Below, piece by piece: positions 43,823-52,099 of a stretch of 64,000 bases of DNA. The notes under the pieces were generated by a model that did not search any database, was not told the DNA's origin, and worked only from the letters and a program-made list of their open reading frames with translations. This stretch comes from Odoribacter sp036657595. Lineage in GTDB: Bacteria; Bacteroidota; Bacteroidia; Bacteroidales; Marinifilaceae. Position numbers and translations under genes: made by a program. Location: contig JAVXFZ010000007.1 in assembly GCA_036657595.1 (NCBI GenBank), positions 4,983 to 68,982 of the forward strand, given 5' to 3'. Position 1 is the stretch's first letter. Every line of letters starts with the position of its first letter.

Positions 43823-44782
43823 CTATTTTATAAATTCCCGAATCAAATCTTCCACCTGAATATGTTCCGCTTCTGCTTTGTAATTTTTGAAAATACGATG
43901 TCTCAGGATGGATTCGGCAACATATTTCACATCTTCAAGATCCGGTGAATATTTTCCTTGTAAAGCGGCATAAGTCTTTGCGCCGGCAACCAAAAATTGA
44001 GAAGCTCGCGGTCCGGCACCCCAATTCAAATATTTATCAGCCATAGGATGAGCACCGGGACGTCCCGGACGAGTCTTTGCCGCTAATTTTACGGCGTATT
44101 CTGTAATATGTTTGGGTACGGGCATTAAGCGGATGACCGATTGATATTTTAATATTTCTTCGCCACTGATGATCCTATTGAGTTTTTGTAAACCGACGCC
44201 TGTCGTATTTTCAACGATCCTAATTTCTTCCTCCAAAGTAGGATAATCAAGTATAATGCTAAACATAAAACGGTCTAACTGAGCTTCGGGCAGGGGATAA
44301 GTACCTTCCTGTTCAATTGGATTCTGTGTAGCCAGTACGAAGAAGGGTTGTTCGAGCTTTCGGGTAGTCCCTGCGGCGGTGATTTCCCGTTCTTGCATTG
44401 CTTCAAGCAAAGCACTTTGAGTTTTGGGAGGGGTACGGTTAATTTCGTCCGCCAAGATAATATTGGCGAATAAAGGACCTTTGATAAATCGAAATTCTTT
44501 GTTATTATCCAATATTTCAGTTCCGATAATGTCCGATGGCATCAAATCGGGAGTGAATTGAATGCGGTTGTATTTCAAATCGAGTGTTTCCGAAATAGCT
44601 GTCACCATTAAAGTCTTTGCCAATCCCGGCACTCCGATCAATAAGCAGTGACCGTTACTGAAAACGGACACTAATATTTTATTGACCACTTCCTCTTGTC
44701 CAACAATCTTACGGGCAATTTCTTTTTTTAACTCTTCATATTTTACTTTGAGCTCATTAATGAGCTTTACATTGTCTTCCAT
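43823..44782 (-). CDS. MoxR-family AAA+ ATPase
   Basis: About 319 residues. The AAA+ core has Walker A LLIGVPGLAKTLMV, Walker B NIILADEINRTPPKTQSALLEAMQERE, sensor 1 LATQNPIEQEGTYPLPEAQLDRFM and the C-terminal lid with RPGRPGAHPMADKYLNWGAGPRASQ. MoxR proteins act as chaperones that insert metals or assemble complexes, often with VWA-domain partners, which are absent next door. The ATG at 44782 (MEDNVKLIN) is preferred to the upstream in-frame ATG at 44824, which adds 14 residues. It lies between the SurA-like and OstA-like genes. Confidence 0.9.
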   Translation of the reverse strand: MEDNVKLINELKVKYEELKKEIARKIVGQEEVVNKILVSVFSNGHCLLIGVPGLAKTLMVTAISETLDLKYNRIQFTPDLMPSDIIGTEILDNNKEFRFIKGPLFANIILADEINRTPPKTQSALLEAMQEREITAAGTTRKLEQPFFVLATQNPIEQEGTYPLPEAQLDRFMFSIILDYPTLEEEIRIVENTTGVGLQKLNRIISGEEILKYQSVIRLMPVPKHITEYAVKLAAKTRPGRPGAHPMADKYLNWGAGPRASQFLVAGAKTYAALQGKYSPDLEDVKYVAESILRHRIFKNYKAEAEHIQVEDLIREFIK

Positions 44783-44888
44783 TCTTTTTTTATTTGGAAT
44801 ATTTATATGAAACAAATTTCCCACTTTCAGAGCTTATCAAATAAGTTCTTTCGGTTGGGAAATCTTTTTTTACTGACAACTTGATCCT

Positions 44889-46229
44889 TTATTTAATCCA
44901 CCCCTCATACCGGAATTTAGAATCTTTGTAACTTTCATCAATATGAATGTAAGTAGCCGTTTGTTTTTCTTTGATCCATTTTTCCAATTTATCCATTTGC
45001 TTTTCATTTTTCAGCATCAACTCGAAATTTTGCCAATCGTCTTCCAAATTTGCTTTATGCATCGGATAAAATGCTTTTACTCTAACAATCTTATATTCTT
45101 CGCGTCCTTCGCCGTGATTAACAAAAGGATCTGAGATCTGACTCGGTTTCAGACGGTTCACTTCCCGTGCCATATCACCGGGAATATCAGCACGTGCGAT
45201 CCGCGCTTCTGCCGTATTCGGATCAGCAAAAAGACCACCATTGTTTTTAGTCTTCTTATCTGTTGAGAAATAATAAGCAGCTTCTTCAAATGTCATTTTT
45301 CCATCATTGATGTATTGGCGGACTGTATCCAGCCGATTTAGTGCTTCTTGCTTTTCTTCGGCAGAGATTTTCGGCTGGAGTAGGATATGGCGAACGTTAA
45401 TTTTCTCCCCTTGACGGTCTATCAGTTGTATGATATGAAATCCATATTCCGATTCCACGATCTTAGATATTTTTCCGGGTTTCAAGCTAAATGCAGCTTC
45501 TGCGAAAGCAGGATCAAGCCGACTTTTGGGCATATATCCCAATTCTCCACCTTTAGCGGCAGAACCTTCGTCTTCCGAATAAAGTACGGCAAGCGTATTG
45601 AACGTTTTTTCGCCTTTTAATATTTGATCACGAAATTCTCTCAATTGTTCTCTGATTCTCTCTTTTTCCGCTAAACTGACACTCGGTTGCAATACAATTT
45701 GTTGCAATTCATATTTATCCGGCATATCGGGTAAACTGTCTTTGGGAATCCTTTTGAAATATGTCCTGACTTCCGATGGGGTAAGGCGTATTTTATCAAC
45801 AATCTTCTGTTGCATTTGTTCTGTCACCAATTGTTCACGGATTGGTTTCCTCATATCGTCTTTAATATCCTGCAAAGGCTTGCCAAAATAAACTTCCAGA
45901 CGTTCCTGCGAGCCGATATGACTGATGAAATTCTCGATCTGATTGGATACGGCATTTTCCACTTCGTCTTCGGTGACTGTCACACTATCAATCTGTGCCT
46001 GTGCTAATAACAATTTTTGCACCAATTGATGTTCCAACAGCTCCGTTCGGTAGTCAGATGAAGAGGAGATCAATCCTCGCCCTTGTTCTTGCAGAAAAGC
46101 GTTCTCTATGTCTGATTTTAGGATAATCTCTTCCCCGACAATAGCTATTATTTTGTCAATAACGTTTTTCTGAGCGGAAATAAATCCGAATGGAAGTGAT
46201 AGAGCAAGTAATAACAGATACTTTTTCAT
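44889..46229 (-). CDS. SurA-like periplasmic peptidyl-prolyl isomerase/chaperone
   Basis: A 446-residue secreted protein with signal MKKYLLLLALSLPFGFISAQ. An N-terminal SurA-type chaperone helix region follows (ILKSDIENAFLQEQGRGLISSS and onward), then two parvulin-like units. The first is LAVLYSEDEGSAAKGGELGYMPKSRLDPAFAEAAFSLKPGKISKIVESEYGFHIIQLIDRQG. The second is NVRHILLQPKISAEEKQEAL with FSTDKKTKNNGGLF. SurA escorts outer membrane proteins through the periplasm. The architecture is like E. coli SurA. The second parvulin unit looks incomplete. Confidence 0.9.
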   Translation of the reverse strand: MKKYLLLLALSLPFGFISAQKNVIDKIIAIVGEEIILKSDIENAFLQEQGRGLISSSSDYRTELLEHQLVQKLLLAQAQIDSVTVTEDEVENAVSNQIENFISHIGSQERLEVYFGKPLQDIKDDMRKPIREQLVTEQMQQKIVDKIRLTPSEVRTYFKRIPKDSLPDMPDKYELQQIVLQPSVSLAEKERIREQLREFRDQILKGEKTFNTLAVLYSEDEGSAAKGGELGYMPKSRLDPAFAEAAFSLKPGKISKIVESEYGFHIIQLIDRQGEKINVRHILLQPKISAEEKQEALNRLDTVRQYINDGKMTFEEAAYYFSTDKKTKNNGGLFADPNTAEARIARADIPGDMAREVNRLKPSQISDPFVNHGEGREEYKIVRVKAFYPMHKANLEDDWQNFELMLKNEKQMDKLEKWIKEKQTATYIHIDESYKDSKFRYEGWIK

Positions 46230-46321
46230 ATAATTTATTTTACAATTTACAAAGTCGGTTGCTCAGTTTGAGCCCTCTAAACTACTATTTTTATTTATAA
46301 CAGGAAAGTATGAAAAGAAGT

Positions 46322-47158
46322 TTAGTAAATTTTCACATAATCTTTCTTGATTCCCTCCTCATTGATTTGCTTTTCCAAATCAGTTTCAAATTGCAATTTC
46401 TTTTTATTTTTTAGGATCAGGATAATTTCATCCCGTACATAATCCGGTGGGGCAATGGTTTGTTCGCGCCGAATTGCTTTTATTTTCAAAAAATAATAGT
46501 TCTCATCGTCTTCTTTCCGGATATTATCCTGAGTGTCAATTTCTCTTTCTAACGTATTGAAATCTCCGGGAATTAAATTAAGCAGATATTTTGCTTCAAT
46601 CCATTTATCTTTAAATTTATCATATTTTTTAGCATTAGTTAGGCAATACTCTTCCAAACTTTCTTGATCTTTCTCCCGATCTGATTTATACCAGCGTTCA
46701 ACGTCTTTCAAATTCGGTGCATTTTTGGATAAGATAAAAAATACTGCTTTTACGATAGGTGTTGCCAAAATGAAATTATTCTCATTTCCTTTGTAATAGT
46801 TTTCAACATCTGTGTCGCTGATGTCGGCTGCCAAGCGTTGCGAAATCAATTTCTGTTTATATTGATGGATCAATAAAGAAGTCCGGTAGTCTTCCACCTG
46901 CTTTCGGATGCTTTTTTCTTCACCGGATAAGTTTTCGATCGCTTTGTGTAATAATAATTTTTGTGTCACCCAATTTCGGATATAATTTTGTGCCATCAGC
47001 AAGCTATCTTCGTGGGAAGTTCCTTCCGGAATAAAATCTGAAATTTCCGAATTATATAGAGTTGTTTCAAATACTTGCGCAACAGGTGTCTCTACGGGTT
47101 TGCTCTCATTACACGAGTAGAAAAAGATGAATATGGCAAACAGGATGATAGATCTCAT
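46322..47158 (-). CDS. PpiC/SurA-like lipoprotein
   Basis: A 278-residue protein with a lipoprotein signal (MRSIILFAIFIFFYSCNES, cysteine at 16). It has a SurA_N-like helical region (LLMAQNYIRNWVTQKLLLHKAIENLSGEEKSIRKQVEDYRTSLLIHQYKQKLI) and a C-terminal part that matches the parvulin layout only faintly: I see no catalytic-looking core of a parvulin domain. A chaperone role beside the SurA-like gene is likely. It is first in the minus-strand block with the SurA-like, MoxR and OstA-like genes. Confidence 0.75.
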   Translation of the reverse strand: MRSIILFAIFIFFYSCNESKPVETPVAQVFETTLYNSEISDFIPEGTSHEDSLLMAQNYIRNWVTQKLLLHKAIENLSGEEKSIRKQVEDYRTSLLIHQYKQKLISQRLAADISDTDVENYYKGNENNFILATPIVKAVFFILSKNAPNLKDVERWYKSDREKDQESLEEYCLTNAKKYDKFKDKWIEAKYLLNLIPGDFNTLEREIDTQDNIRKEDDENYYFLKIKAIRREQTIAPPDYVRDEIILILKNKKKLQFETDLEKQINEEGIKKDYVKIY

Positions 47159-47330
47159 TTTAAATGTATTATTTTAACAGACGGGCGAAAGTAGTAAATA
47201 ATTTTCAATTTTCAATTTAGATGATTGATTTCATCTTAAATCCATTATCAACTATTTTTATTCAGTTATATGATTAGCTATGTAATCTATTGATTATATT
47301 ATATATACAGATTAATCTGCGATCTGTTCC

Positions 47331-47434
47331 AAATGTATCTTCTTCGTTCTGAAACGACGAGGATACGAAGGGAATACGACGAGAATACGAAGGGAAGGTA
47401 GCGATACTCAAAGGATTCCCAAACGATAGGGTAG
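47331..47434 (-). repeat. Dispersed intergenic repeat, copy B (inverted relative to copy A)
   Basis: The reverse complement of 47341-47400 matches 5751-5810 at 56 of 60 positions. The CTACCCTATCGTTTG block is at 47420-47434 (complement), separated from the rest by about 11 bases not present in copy A. Like copy A, it lies between divergent genes. Confidence 0.8.
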
Positions 47435-47573
47435 TGTATTATACAAGGAAAGTTGACTGAAACGAAGTCGAATTTGGAACAATAAAAAAAGAGAAGGAGA
47501 GTCGTTGCTCCCTTTAAGAGAAGAAAATCTTTATTTTTCATTGCCACACGCCTCGCCTTCTTCAATTCCTTTG

Positions 47574-47581
47574 TATCTTTG
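47574..47581 (+). promoter_or_regulatory. Candidate promoter -7 element for recQ
   Basis: TATCTTTG matches TAnnTTTG. It overlaps the GTG at 47581 that would extend recQ, so translation should begin at the ATG at 47596 with a leader of only about 8 nt. Confidence 0.5.
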
Positions 47582-47595
47582 TGGTGAAGATCTGT

Positions 47596-49500
47596 ATGAA
47601 AGCAAGTATTGAAGACATATTAAAACAGTATTGGGGATACGATACGTTCCGCAGTTTACAGAAGGAAATTATTCTTTCTGTCATCAGTGGGAGGGATACG
47701 CTTGCTTTGATGCCGACGGGAGGAGGGAAGTCGATCACCTATCAAGTGCCGGCAATGGTAATGGAAGGGGTGTGTGTCGTGATTACGCCCTTGATTGCTT
47801 TGATGAAAGATCAGGTCGAAGAACTGAATATACGGAATATTCCGGCGGAGGCTATTTATACGGGGATGACAGCCGGGCAAATTGAATCGGCTATCAATAA
47901 AACCATTGGCGGAAAGGTCAAATTTTTATATATTTCTCCCGAACGTTTGACTTCTGAACATTTCCGTTTGCGACTTCGACAAATGCAGGTGTCGATTTTA
48001 GCAGTCGATGAAGCTCATTGTATTTCTCAGTGGGGCTATGATTTTCGTCCCTCTTATCTTCGGATTGCGGAAATCAGGGAATGGTTTCCACAGGTCCCTG
48101 TATTGGCGTTGACTGCGACGGCTACTCCGCAGGTGGCAGAGGATATACAGGCACAACTGAAATTTGCAGTACCTCACGTTTTATCAAAAAGTTTTCGACG
48201 GGATAATATCTCGTATGTTGTTCGAAAAGTGAATGATAAATTGGGCGAATTGCTCCATATCTTATCGAAACTAAACGCCTGCGCTATTGTTTATGTTCGG
48301 AAAAGGGCTACAACGGAAGAATTGGCAAATTTTTTAATTGCTAAGGGAATACGAGCGGATTTTTATCACGCCGGTTTGTCTTCTATACAGCGTGCAAAGA
48401 AGCAGGAGAATTGGAAAAACGATTTAACGCCTGTGATTGTTGCGACGAATGCTTTTGGAATGGGGATTGATAAACCGGATGTTCGTGTGGTGGTTCATTT
48501 CGATATTCCGGATAGTCCGGAGGCTTATTTTCAGGAGTCGGGAAGAGCCGGAAGAGATGGAGAGCGAGCTTATGCTGTGTTGTTATACAATGATGCTTCG
48601 CTGGCGGCTTTGAAAAAAAGAATTGTGCAGGGATTTCCTGAAAAAGAATATGTCCGGGAGATCTACCGCAATTTAGGCGATTTTTTCGGATTGGAAGAAG
48701 GTGACGGTGGGGGAATGGCTTTTGAATTTAATCCCGATCTTTTTATAAAAACGTTCAAAGTAGAGCGTGTTAAAGTTTTTTCAGTGATCCGGATATTACA
48801 GGTTGCAGGGTATATAGAATGTACGACAGAAGTTCACGCTCGCTCACGGATTTGCTTTTTAGTGTTGAGGGATCAGCTTTATAAAATTGAGTTGGACCAT
48901 TTTTTACAAGAGCGATTGGTTGAATTTATCTTGCGCACCTGCGCCGGGGTGTTTGTGCAATATGCCTACATTGACGAGGAGTATTTGGCTGAAAAGCTGG
49001 GGGTGAAGCGGGAGGATGTTTATGAAAATCTGTTGGCATTGGCGAAACGGAAAATCATTAGTTATGTCCCCGGCAATGATCGGCCTTATATTGTTTATTA
49101 TCAGCCGCGTGTGCCGGCTTCTTATCTGCACATCGGGCGGAATGCTTACGAGGATAGGAAGCAAGCATATTCCTCTAAAATACAATGGATGGTGGGCTAT
49201 CTCGAAGCTTGTGGGGATTGTCGTCAGTTGTATTTGATGAAATATTTCGGACAAGAGGAGAAAAAAACTTGCGGGGTATGCGATCTTTGTTTGAGCAGGA
49301 AGAAGCAGGGGGGACATTTGGATAAAGCAAAAATAGATCAAGCGATAGTGGAGATGTTGCAGCAAAAAGACTTTGAAATCAATGATTTATTATATGATTT
49401 GGGCGGTGACAAAGAAGTAGCCATTGAGCGTATACGAGGGCTGTTGGAAGATAATAAGGTTTACTATGTGTCGCCAACGGTTCTGCGGTTGAAAAAATAA
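47596..49500 (+). CDS. recQ: ATP-dependent DNA helicase, RecQ family
   Basis: About 635 residues. The helicase core has Walker A LMPTGGGKSITYQVPA, the DEAH box LAVDEAHCISQWGYDFRPSY, ALTATATPQV, and FGMGIDKPDVRVVVHFDIPDSPEAYFQESGRAGRDG. A zinc-binding region follows with four cysteines in CGDC and CGVCDLC. The C-terminus differs from E. coli RecQ: I see no clear HRDC domain, and it ends with a short winged-helix-like tail. Bacteroidetes often have more than one RecQ, so this could be the RecQ2-type. The ATG at 47596 is chosen over a GTG at 47581 that overlaps the promoter. Confidence 0.92.
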   Translation: MKASIEDILKQYWGYDTFRSLQKEIILSVISGRDTLALMPTGGGKSITYQVPAMVMEGVCVVITPLIALMKDQVEELNIRNIPAEAIYTGMTAGQIESAINKTIGGKVKFLYISPERLTSEHFRLRLRQMQVSILAVDEAHCISQWGYDFRPSYLRIAEIREWFPQVPVLALTATATPQVAEDIQAQLKFAVPHVLSKSFRRDNISYVVRKVNDKLGELLHILSKLNACAIVYVRKRATTEELANFLIAKGIRADFYHAGLSSIQRAKKQENWKNDLTPVIVATNAFGMGIDKPDVRVVVHFDIPDSPEAYFQESGRAGRDGERAYAVLLYNDASLAALKKRIVQGFPEKEYVREIYRNLGDFFGLEEGDGGGMAFEFNPDLFIKTFKVERVKVFSVIRILQVAGYIECTTEVHARSRICFLVLRDQLYKIELDHFLQERLVEFILRTCAGVFVQYAYIDEEYLAEKLGVKREDVYENLLALAKRKIISYVPGNDRPYIVYYQPRVPASYLHIGRNAYEDRKQAYSSKIQWMVGYLEACGDCRQLYLMKYFGQEEKKTCGVCDLCLSRKKQGGHLDKAKIDQAIVEMLQQKDFEINDLLYDLGGDKEVAIERIRGLLEDNKVYYVSPTVLRLKK

Positions 49501-49506
49501 GTTGAA

Positions 49507-50307
49507 TTAAACTCCTACCTGATCTCCGAATAGCGATATGTGAAGCCGATCGCAATATCTCCAACCATTTTGAAGGCAGTAGGCTAAAGTCTGTCGGGTA
49601 TTTGTTTGGAGTATTTCCGGCGTACCGCCCAAGGGCATCAGTAGGATGTCTTCCTTTTTCCAATTTTCCAATTGCGACAGGAGTTGTTTGATTTCATCTA
49701 TATCAGAAGGACAGGAGTACACGAATTTTAGTTGGAAATCTTTATAGTGCAGGCGGGCATAGTGGATGTAGGATTGGATGTTATTTTTATTCAGGCGTAG
49801 GATGGAAGCAGGTGTAGCCGTGTGAGAGCTTGATAATTTGGGCGATAGGCTGAATAAATCAATGTATGAGGCTACTTCTTCGTCAAAAAGAGTGGCGTTT
49901 GTTTCCAGTGTAATATGATATTGATTATTTTGTTTTAGTTTGGAAAAGAGTGATTTTAATTCATCTGCCTGAAGTAAAGGTTCTCCTCCTGTGATGACAA
50001 GGTGGCGGATGGTTTCGCTATTGTGCAAAAGGGTGGCATAAATGTCATCGACGGTGAGTGAATAGGCTCCTTTCACTTCGTAAGCCGCATAGGCTGTGTC
50101 GCAAGAGGAACGTCGCCCATCAACGCTGGTCCAACAGCAATGTAAATTGCAACCTGCTAATCGGACAAAAAGGGAAGGTATGCCACACAACTTTCCTTCA
50201 CCCTGAATGGTCCCGGGGAGGTTGAATCCGGATGCCGGAAGGTGGGGAAGCAAATGTCCTTCTTTGTCTTTTGTGATGGGAAAAATACCGTCTTCTGCCA
50301 GTAGCAT
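49507..50307 (-). CDS. queE: 7-carboxy-7-deazaguanine synthase QueE (radical SAM), with unusual cluster motif
   Basis: QueE is the radical SAM enzyme that contracts the pterin ring to form carboxy-deazaguanine in the queuosine pathway. The family lead TIQGEGKLCGIPSLFVRLAG is present, but the cluster motif reads CNLHCCW, then about nine inserted residues (TSVDGRRSS), then CDT, whereas the usual form is CxxxCxWCDT. The GG motif is seen in HLVITGGEPLLQADEL, followed by ITLETNATLFDEE. The start at 50307 (MLLAEDGIFPITKD) fits queD ending at 50313; the longer frame to 50358 would overlap queD. It is the last gene of the queC-queD-queE operon. Confidence 0.88.
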   Translation of the reverse strand: MLLAEDGIFPITKDKEGHLLPHLPASGFNLPGTIQGEGKLCGIPSLFVRLAGCNLHCCWTSVDGRRSSCDTAYAAYEVKGAYSLTVDDIYATLLHNSETIRHLVITGGEPLLQADELKSLFSKLKQNNQYHITLETNATLFDEEVASYIDLFSLSPKLSSSHTATPASILRLNKNNIQSYIHYARLHYKDFQLKFVYSCPSDIDEIKQLLSQLENWKKEDILLMPLGGTPEILQTNTRQTLAYCLQNGWRYCDRLHISLFGDQVGV

Positions 50308-50312
50308 ATTGT

Positions 50313-50858
50313 TTAATTTATTGTGTCCAGTTGATCCCACCATAGTTGATCTTTCCATTCTTCAGTGACACCGCTGCTGAAACGGATGTCTTTCGGCTGA
50401 AAATGTATCAAGGAAAGATCTTCACGGAAAGCTTCGGCGTAGCCCGTAGCGGTTTCGTGTACCCTTACTGAATGTAATTGGATAGCCCCTTCGCCGTTGA
50501 TTCGCGGGGTATTTTGTAAAATCCGGTCGATAACCGACAAAAACATCAATGCATAGCCTTCAGCGGAGGGAGAAACAGGTATTTCTGCCACTCGCCGGTT
50601 GTAGCGGTAGATGAATTTTTTTAGTTCGTCGCCTTCTTCTTTCCACAAAGAGTAGGTATGATCGAAGCTTTCGATAAATTCTTTTACTTTGTCCAAACGG
50701 CAAAAGTCCATTACCATATAACCGTTATCCAAATGGTTGGAGGTTATAAAGACTTCAACAATATAGGAATGTCCGTGAATATTTTCCCGACAATGTTGTG
50801 AGGAACAGTTGCGCACGATGTGCGCTCCTTCAAATTTAAATAGCTTTCTGATAATCAT
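50313..50858 (-). CDS. queD: 6-carboxytetrahydropterin synthase QueD
   Basis: QueD converts dihydroneopterin triphosphate into 6-carboxytetrahydropterin in the queuosine pathway. The 181-residue protein has the PTPS fold motifs: zinc-binding His in KFEGAHIV, the catalytic Cys in CSSQHCRENIHGHSY (zinc ligands in HGHSY), VMDFCRLDKVKEFIESFDH, and the terminal VHETATGYAEAF glutamate that binds pterin. It is longer than the classic 120-residue enzyme. It starts 1 bp after the queC stop codon ends, so translation is likely coupled. Confidence 0.94.
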   Translation of the reverse strand: MIIRKLFKFEGAHIVRNCSSQHCRENIHGHSYIVEVFITSNHLDNGYMVMDFCRLDKVKEFIESFDHTYSLWKEEGDELKKFIYRYNRRVAEIPVSPSAEGYALMFLSVIDRILQNTPRINGEGAIQLHSVRVHETATGYAEAFREDLSLIHFQPKDIRFSSGVTEEWKDQLWWDQLDTIN

Positions 50859-50859
50859 A

Positions 50860-51555
50860 TTAAAGATTCAATGTTTTTTCATTTTTACCGACCAAAGGGT
50901 CAATGACGTGGGCTTCCGCAAAGGCTTTTTCCCTTAATAGACAACTGTCGCAAGTGCCGCAGGGAGTGTCCCCTCCGCGGTAACAAGTCCAAGTTAAACC
51001 GAAATCAACGCCTAATTTGACACCCAACTTTACTTCTTCGGCTTTAGTGATATGCATAAAAGGAGCGTGGAGGGTGATGTGTTGTTTCTTTTCAGCTCCC
51101 AACACCGTACCCAAGTTGATGGCATTTTCCATTGCTCGGATAAATTCTTCGCGGCAATCGACGTAGCCTGAATAGTCTACCTCGCTAACACCTATGAAAA
51201 TATCAGAAATTTCTAAAGCATCTGCCCACGAAGCAGCTACCGAAAGAAATACCATATTGCGGGCAGGTACGTAAGTAGACGGAATGTCTTGTCGTTTGAC
51301 GTTTCCGTTTTCGACTTCCAATTCAGGGTCGGTGAGGGAACATCCGCTCCATTGGTTGAGCAGTAGATTTACTATTTTGTGTTCTTTTACTCCGGTTGCT
51401 TTGGCAACAGCGGCGGCACTTTTTAGTTCTTTATCGTGTTTTTGACCATATTGAAAGGTGATGGCATAAATTTCATCAAATCCCTGACTTTTTGCTAAAT
51501 ATAGAGCTGTTGTAGAATCTAATCCTCCTGATAATAAAACAATTGCTTTTTTCAT
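50860..51555 (-). CDS. queC: 7-cyano-7-deazaguanine synthase QueC
   Basis: QueC converts carboxy-deazaguanine to preQ0 with ATP and ammonia. The 231-residue protein has the PP-loop VLLSGGLDSTTALYLAKSQG at the N-terminus, the FQYGQKHDKEL segment and DIFIGVSEVDYSGYVDCR. The C-terminal zinc site is TWTCYRGGDTPCGTCDSCLLREKAF with four cysteines. It is the first gene of the operon queC-queD-queE and diverges from the small ORF before bioB. Confidence 0.96.
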   Translation of the reverse strand: MKKAIVLLSGGLDSTTALYLAKSQGFDEIYAITFQYGQKHDKELKSAAAVAKATGVKEHKIVNLLLNQWSGCSLTDPELEVENGNVKRQDIPSTYVPARNMVFLSVAASWADALEISDIFIGVSEVDYSGYVDCREEFIRAMENAINLGTVLGAEKKQHITLHAPFMHITKAEEVKLGVKLGVDFGLTWTCYRGGDTPCGTCDSCLLREKAFAEAHVIDPLVGKNEKTLNL

Positions 51556-51661
51556 CCGTTTTTTCTTTCTTTTTACTCGTTGTTTTTCTTTCTGTATATA
51601 AGCTCTACTTTTGAGGGGATATTGGTGTGCAGAGAGCTTTTATAAGACTTTTATTGTCGGA

Positions 51662-51669
51662 CAAAGTTA
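51662..51669 (-). promoter_or_regulatory. Candidate promoter -7 element for queC-queD-queE
   Basis: TAACTTTG on the minus strand matches TAnnTTTG, giving a leader of roughly 100 nt. The leader has a 7-bp inverted repeat, AAGCTCT (51600-51606) with AGAGCTT (51633-51639). It does not match the preQ1-I consensus. Confidence 0.5.
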
Positions 51670-51730
51670 CAATTATTCTACGTAATATTGTTTCTGTATC
51701 ACGAATTATGACTATCTTGCGGCGTTAAAT

Positions 51731-52024
51731 ATGAGAACTGGCATTTGTATATCGAAAAGTATTTTGCACTTTTCCCGTTGGTGCGGGAAAGGTTATGCTA
51801 TTTTTGCTGCCTTGGGTAAGGAGATACAAATATCCGGGTTGGCTGTTCATATTTGTGAGTGTGCGTTATTGAAATCTGCCCATAAAGGAGTGATTACCAC
51901 GACGGCTGCGTGCAGGAAGGAACAGGAGCGGAGGAATGTGGAAAAATGCTTGGAAAGACAGGTGATTTTCTGTATCAACAAGGGCGAAGTATGTCCTGAC
52001 AATTGGGAGTATGTAAAAATATAA
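51731..52024 (+). CDS. Small cysteine-rich conserved protein upstream of the biotin operon
   Basis: A 97-residue basic protein with eight cysteines (positions 6, 18, 42, 44, 61, 73, 81 and 88). The segment HFSRWCGKGYAIFAALGKEIQI resembles, from memory, a motif of small Bacteroidetes proteins found next to vitamin and TonB-receptor loci. I could not verify this. It starts with ATG 10 bp after a near-consensus -7 (TATCTTGC at 51713-51720) and is followed 10 bp after its stop by an intrinsic terminator, before bioB. It may be an independent gene or the leader of the biotin operon. Confidence 0.6.
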   Translation: MRTGICISKSILHFSRWCGKGYAIFAALGKEIQISGLAVHICECALLKSAHKGVITTTAACRKEQERRNVEKCLERQVIFCINKGEVCPDNWEYVKI

Positions 52025-52034
52025 AGAAAGAAGA

Positions 52035-52068
52035 GGATATATCATATAAAATGGTGTATCCTTTTTTT
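52035..52068 (+). terminator. Intrinsic terminator between the small ORF and bioB
   Basis: GGATATATCAT (52035-52045) pairs with ATGGTGTATCC (52051-52061) in 11 pairs, two of them G-U, around a 5-nt loop, followed by seven Ts. It sits 10 bp after the small ORF and about 30 bp before bioB. An attenuator role for biotin genes is possible. Confidence 0.8.
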
Positions 52069-52099
52069 ATTCTTCTGCCGCCACACAAGGTGGAAGGGA

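Larger units (their letters stand above)
47159..47595. other. Divergent intergenic region carrying dispersed repeat copy B
   Basis: 437 bp with no supported gene. It holds two TTTTCAA heptamers (47202-47215), a near-consensus -7 for the PpiC-like gene (TACTTTCG, minus strand, 47193-47186), repeat copy B and the recQ promoter. The ORF on the minus strand at 47299-47565 reads through the repeat in a different frame from the ORF over copy A, so it is not a conserved protein. Confidence 0.6.

Noticed and set aside
47299..47565. 88-residue minus-strand ORF over repeat copy B
   Set aside because: It spans the repeat in a different frame from copy A's ORF and has no family resemblance, so it is a chance open frame.
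51556..51660. preQ1 riboswitch in the queC leader
   Set aside because: A 7-bp inverted repeat exists, but the conserved preQ1-I loop and tail sequence is not seen.
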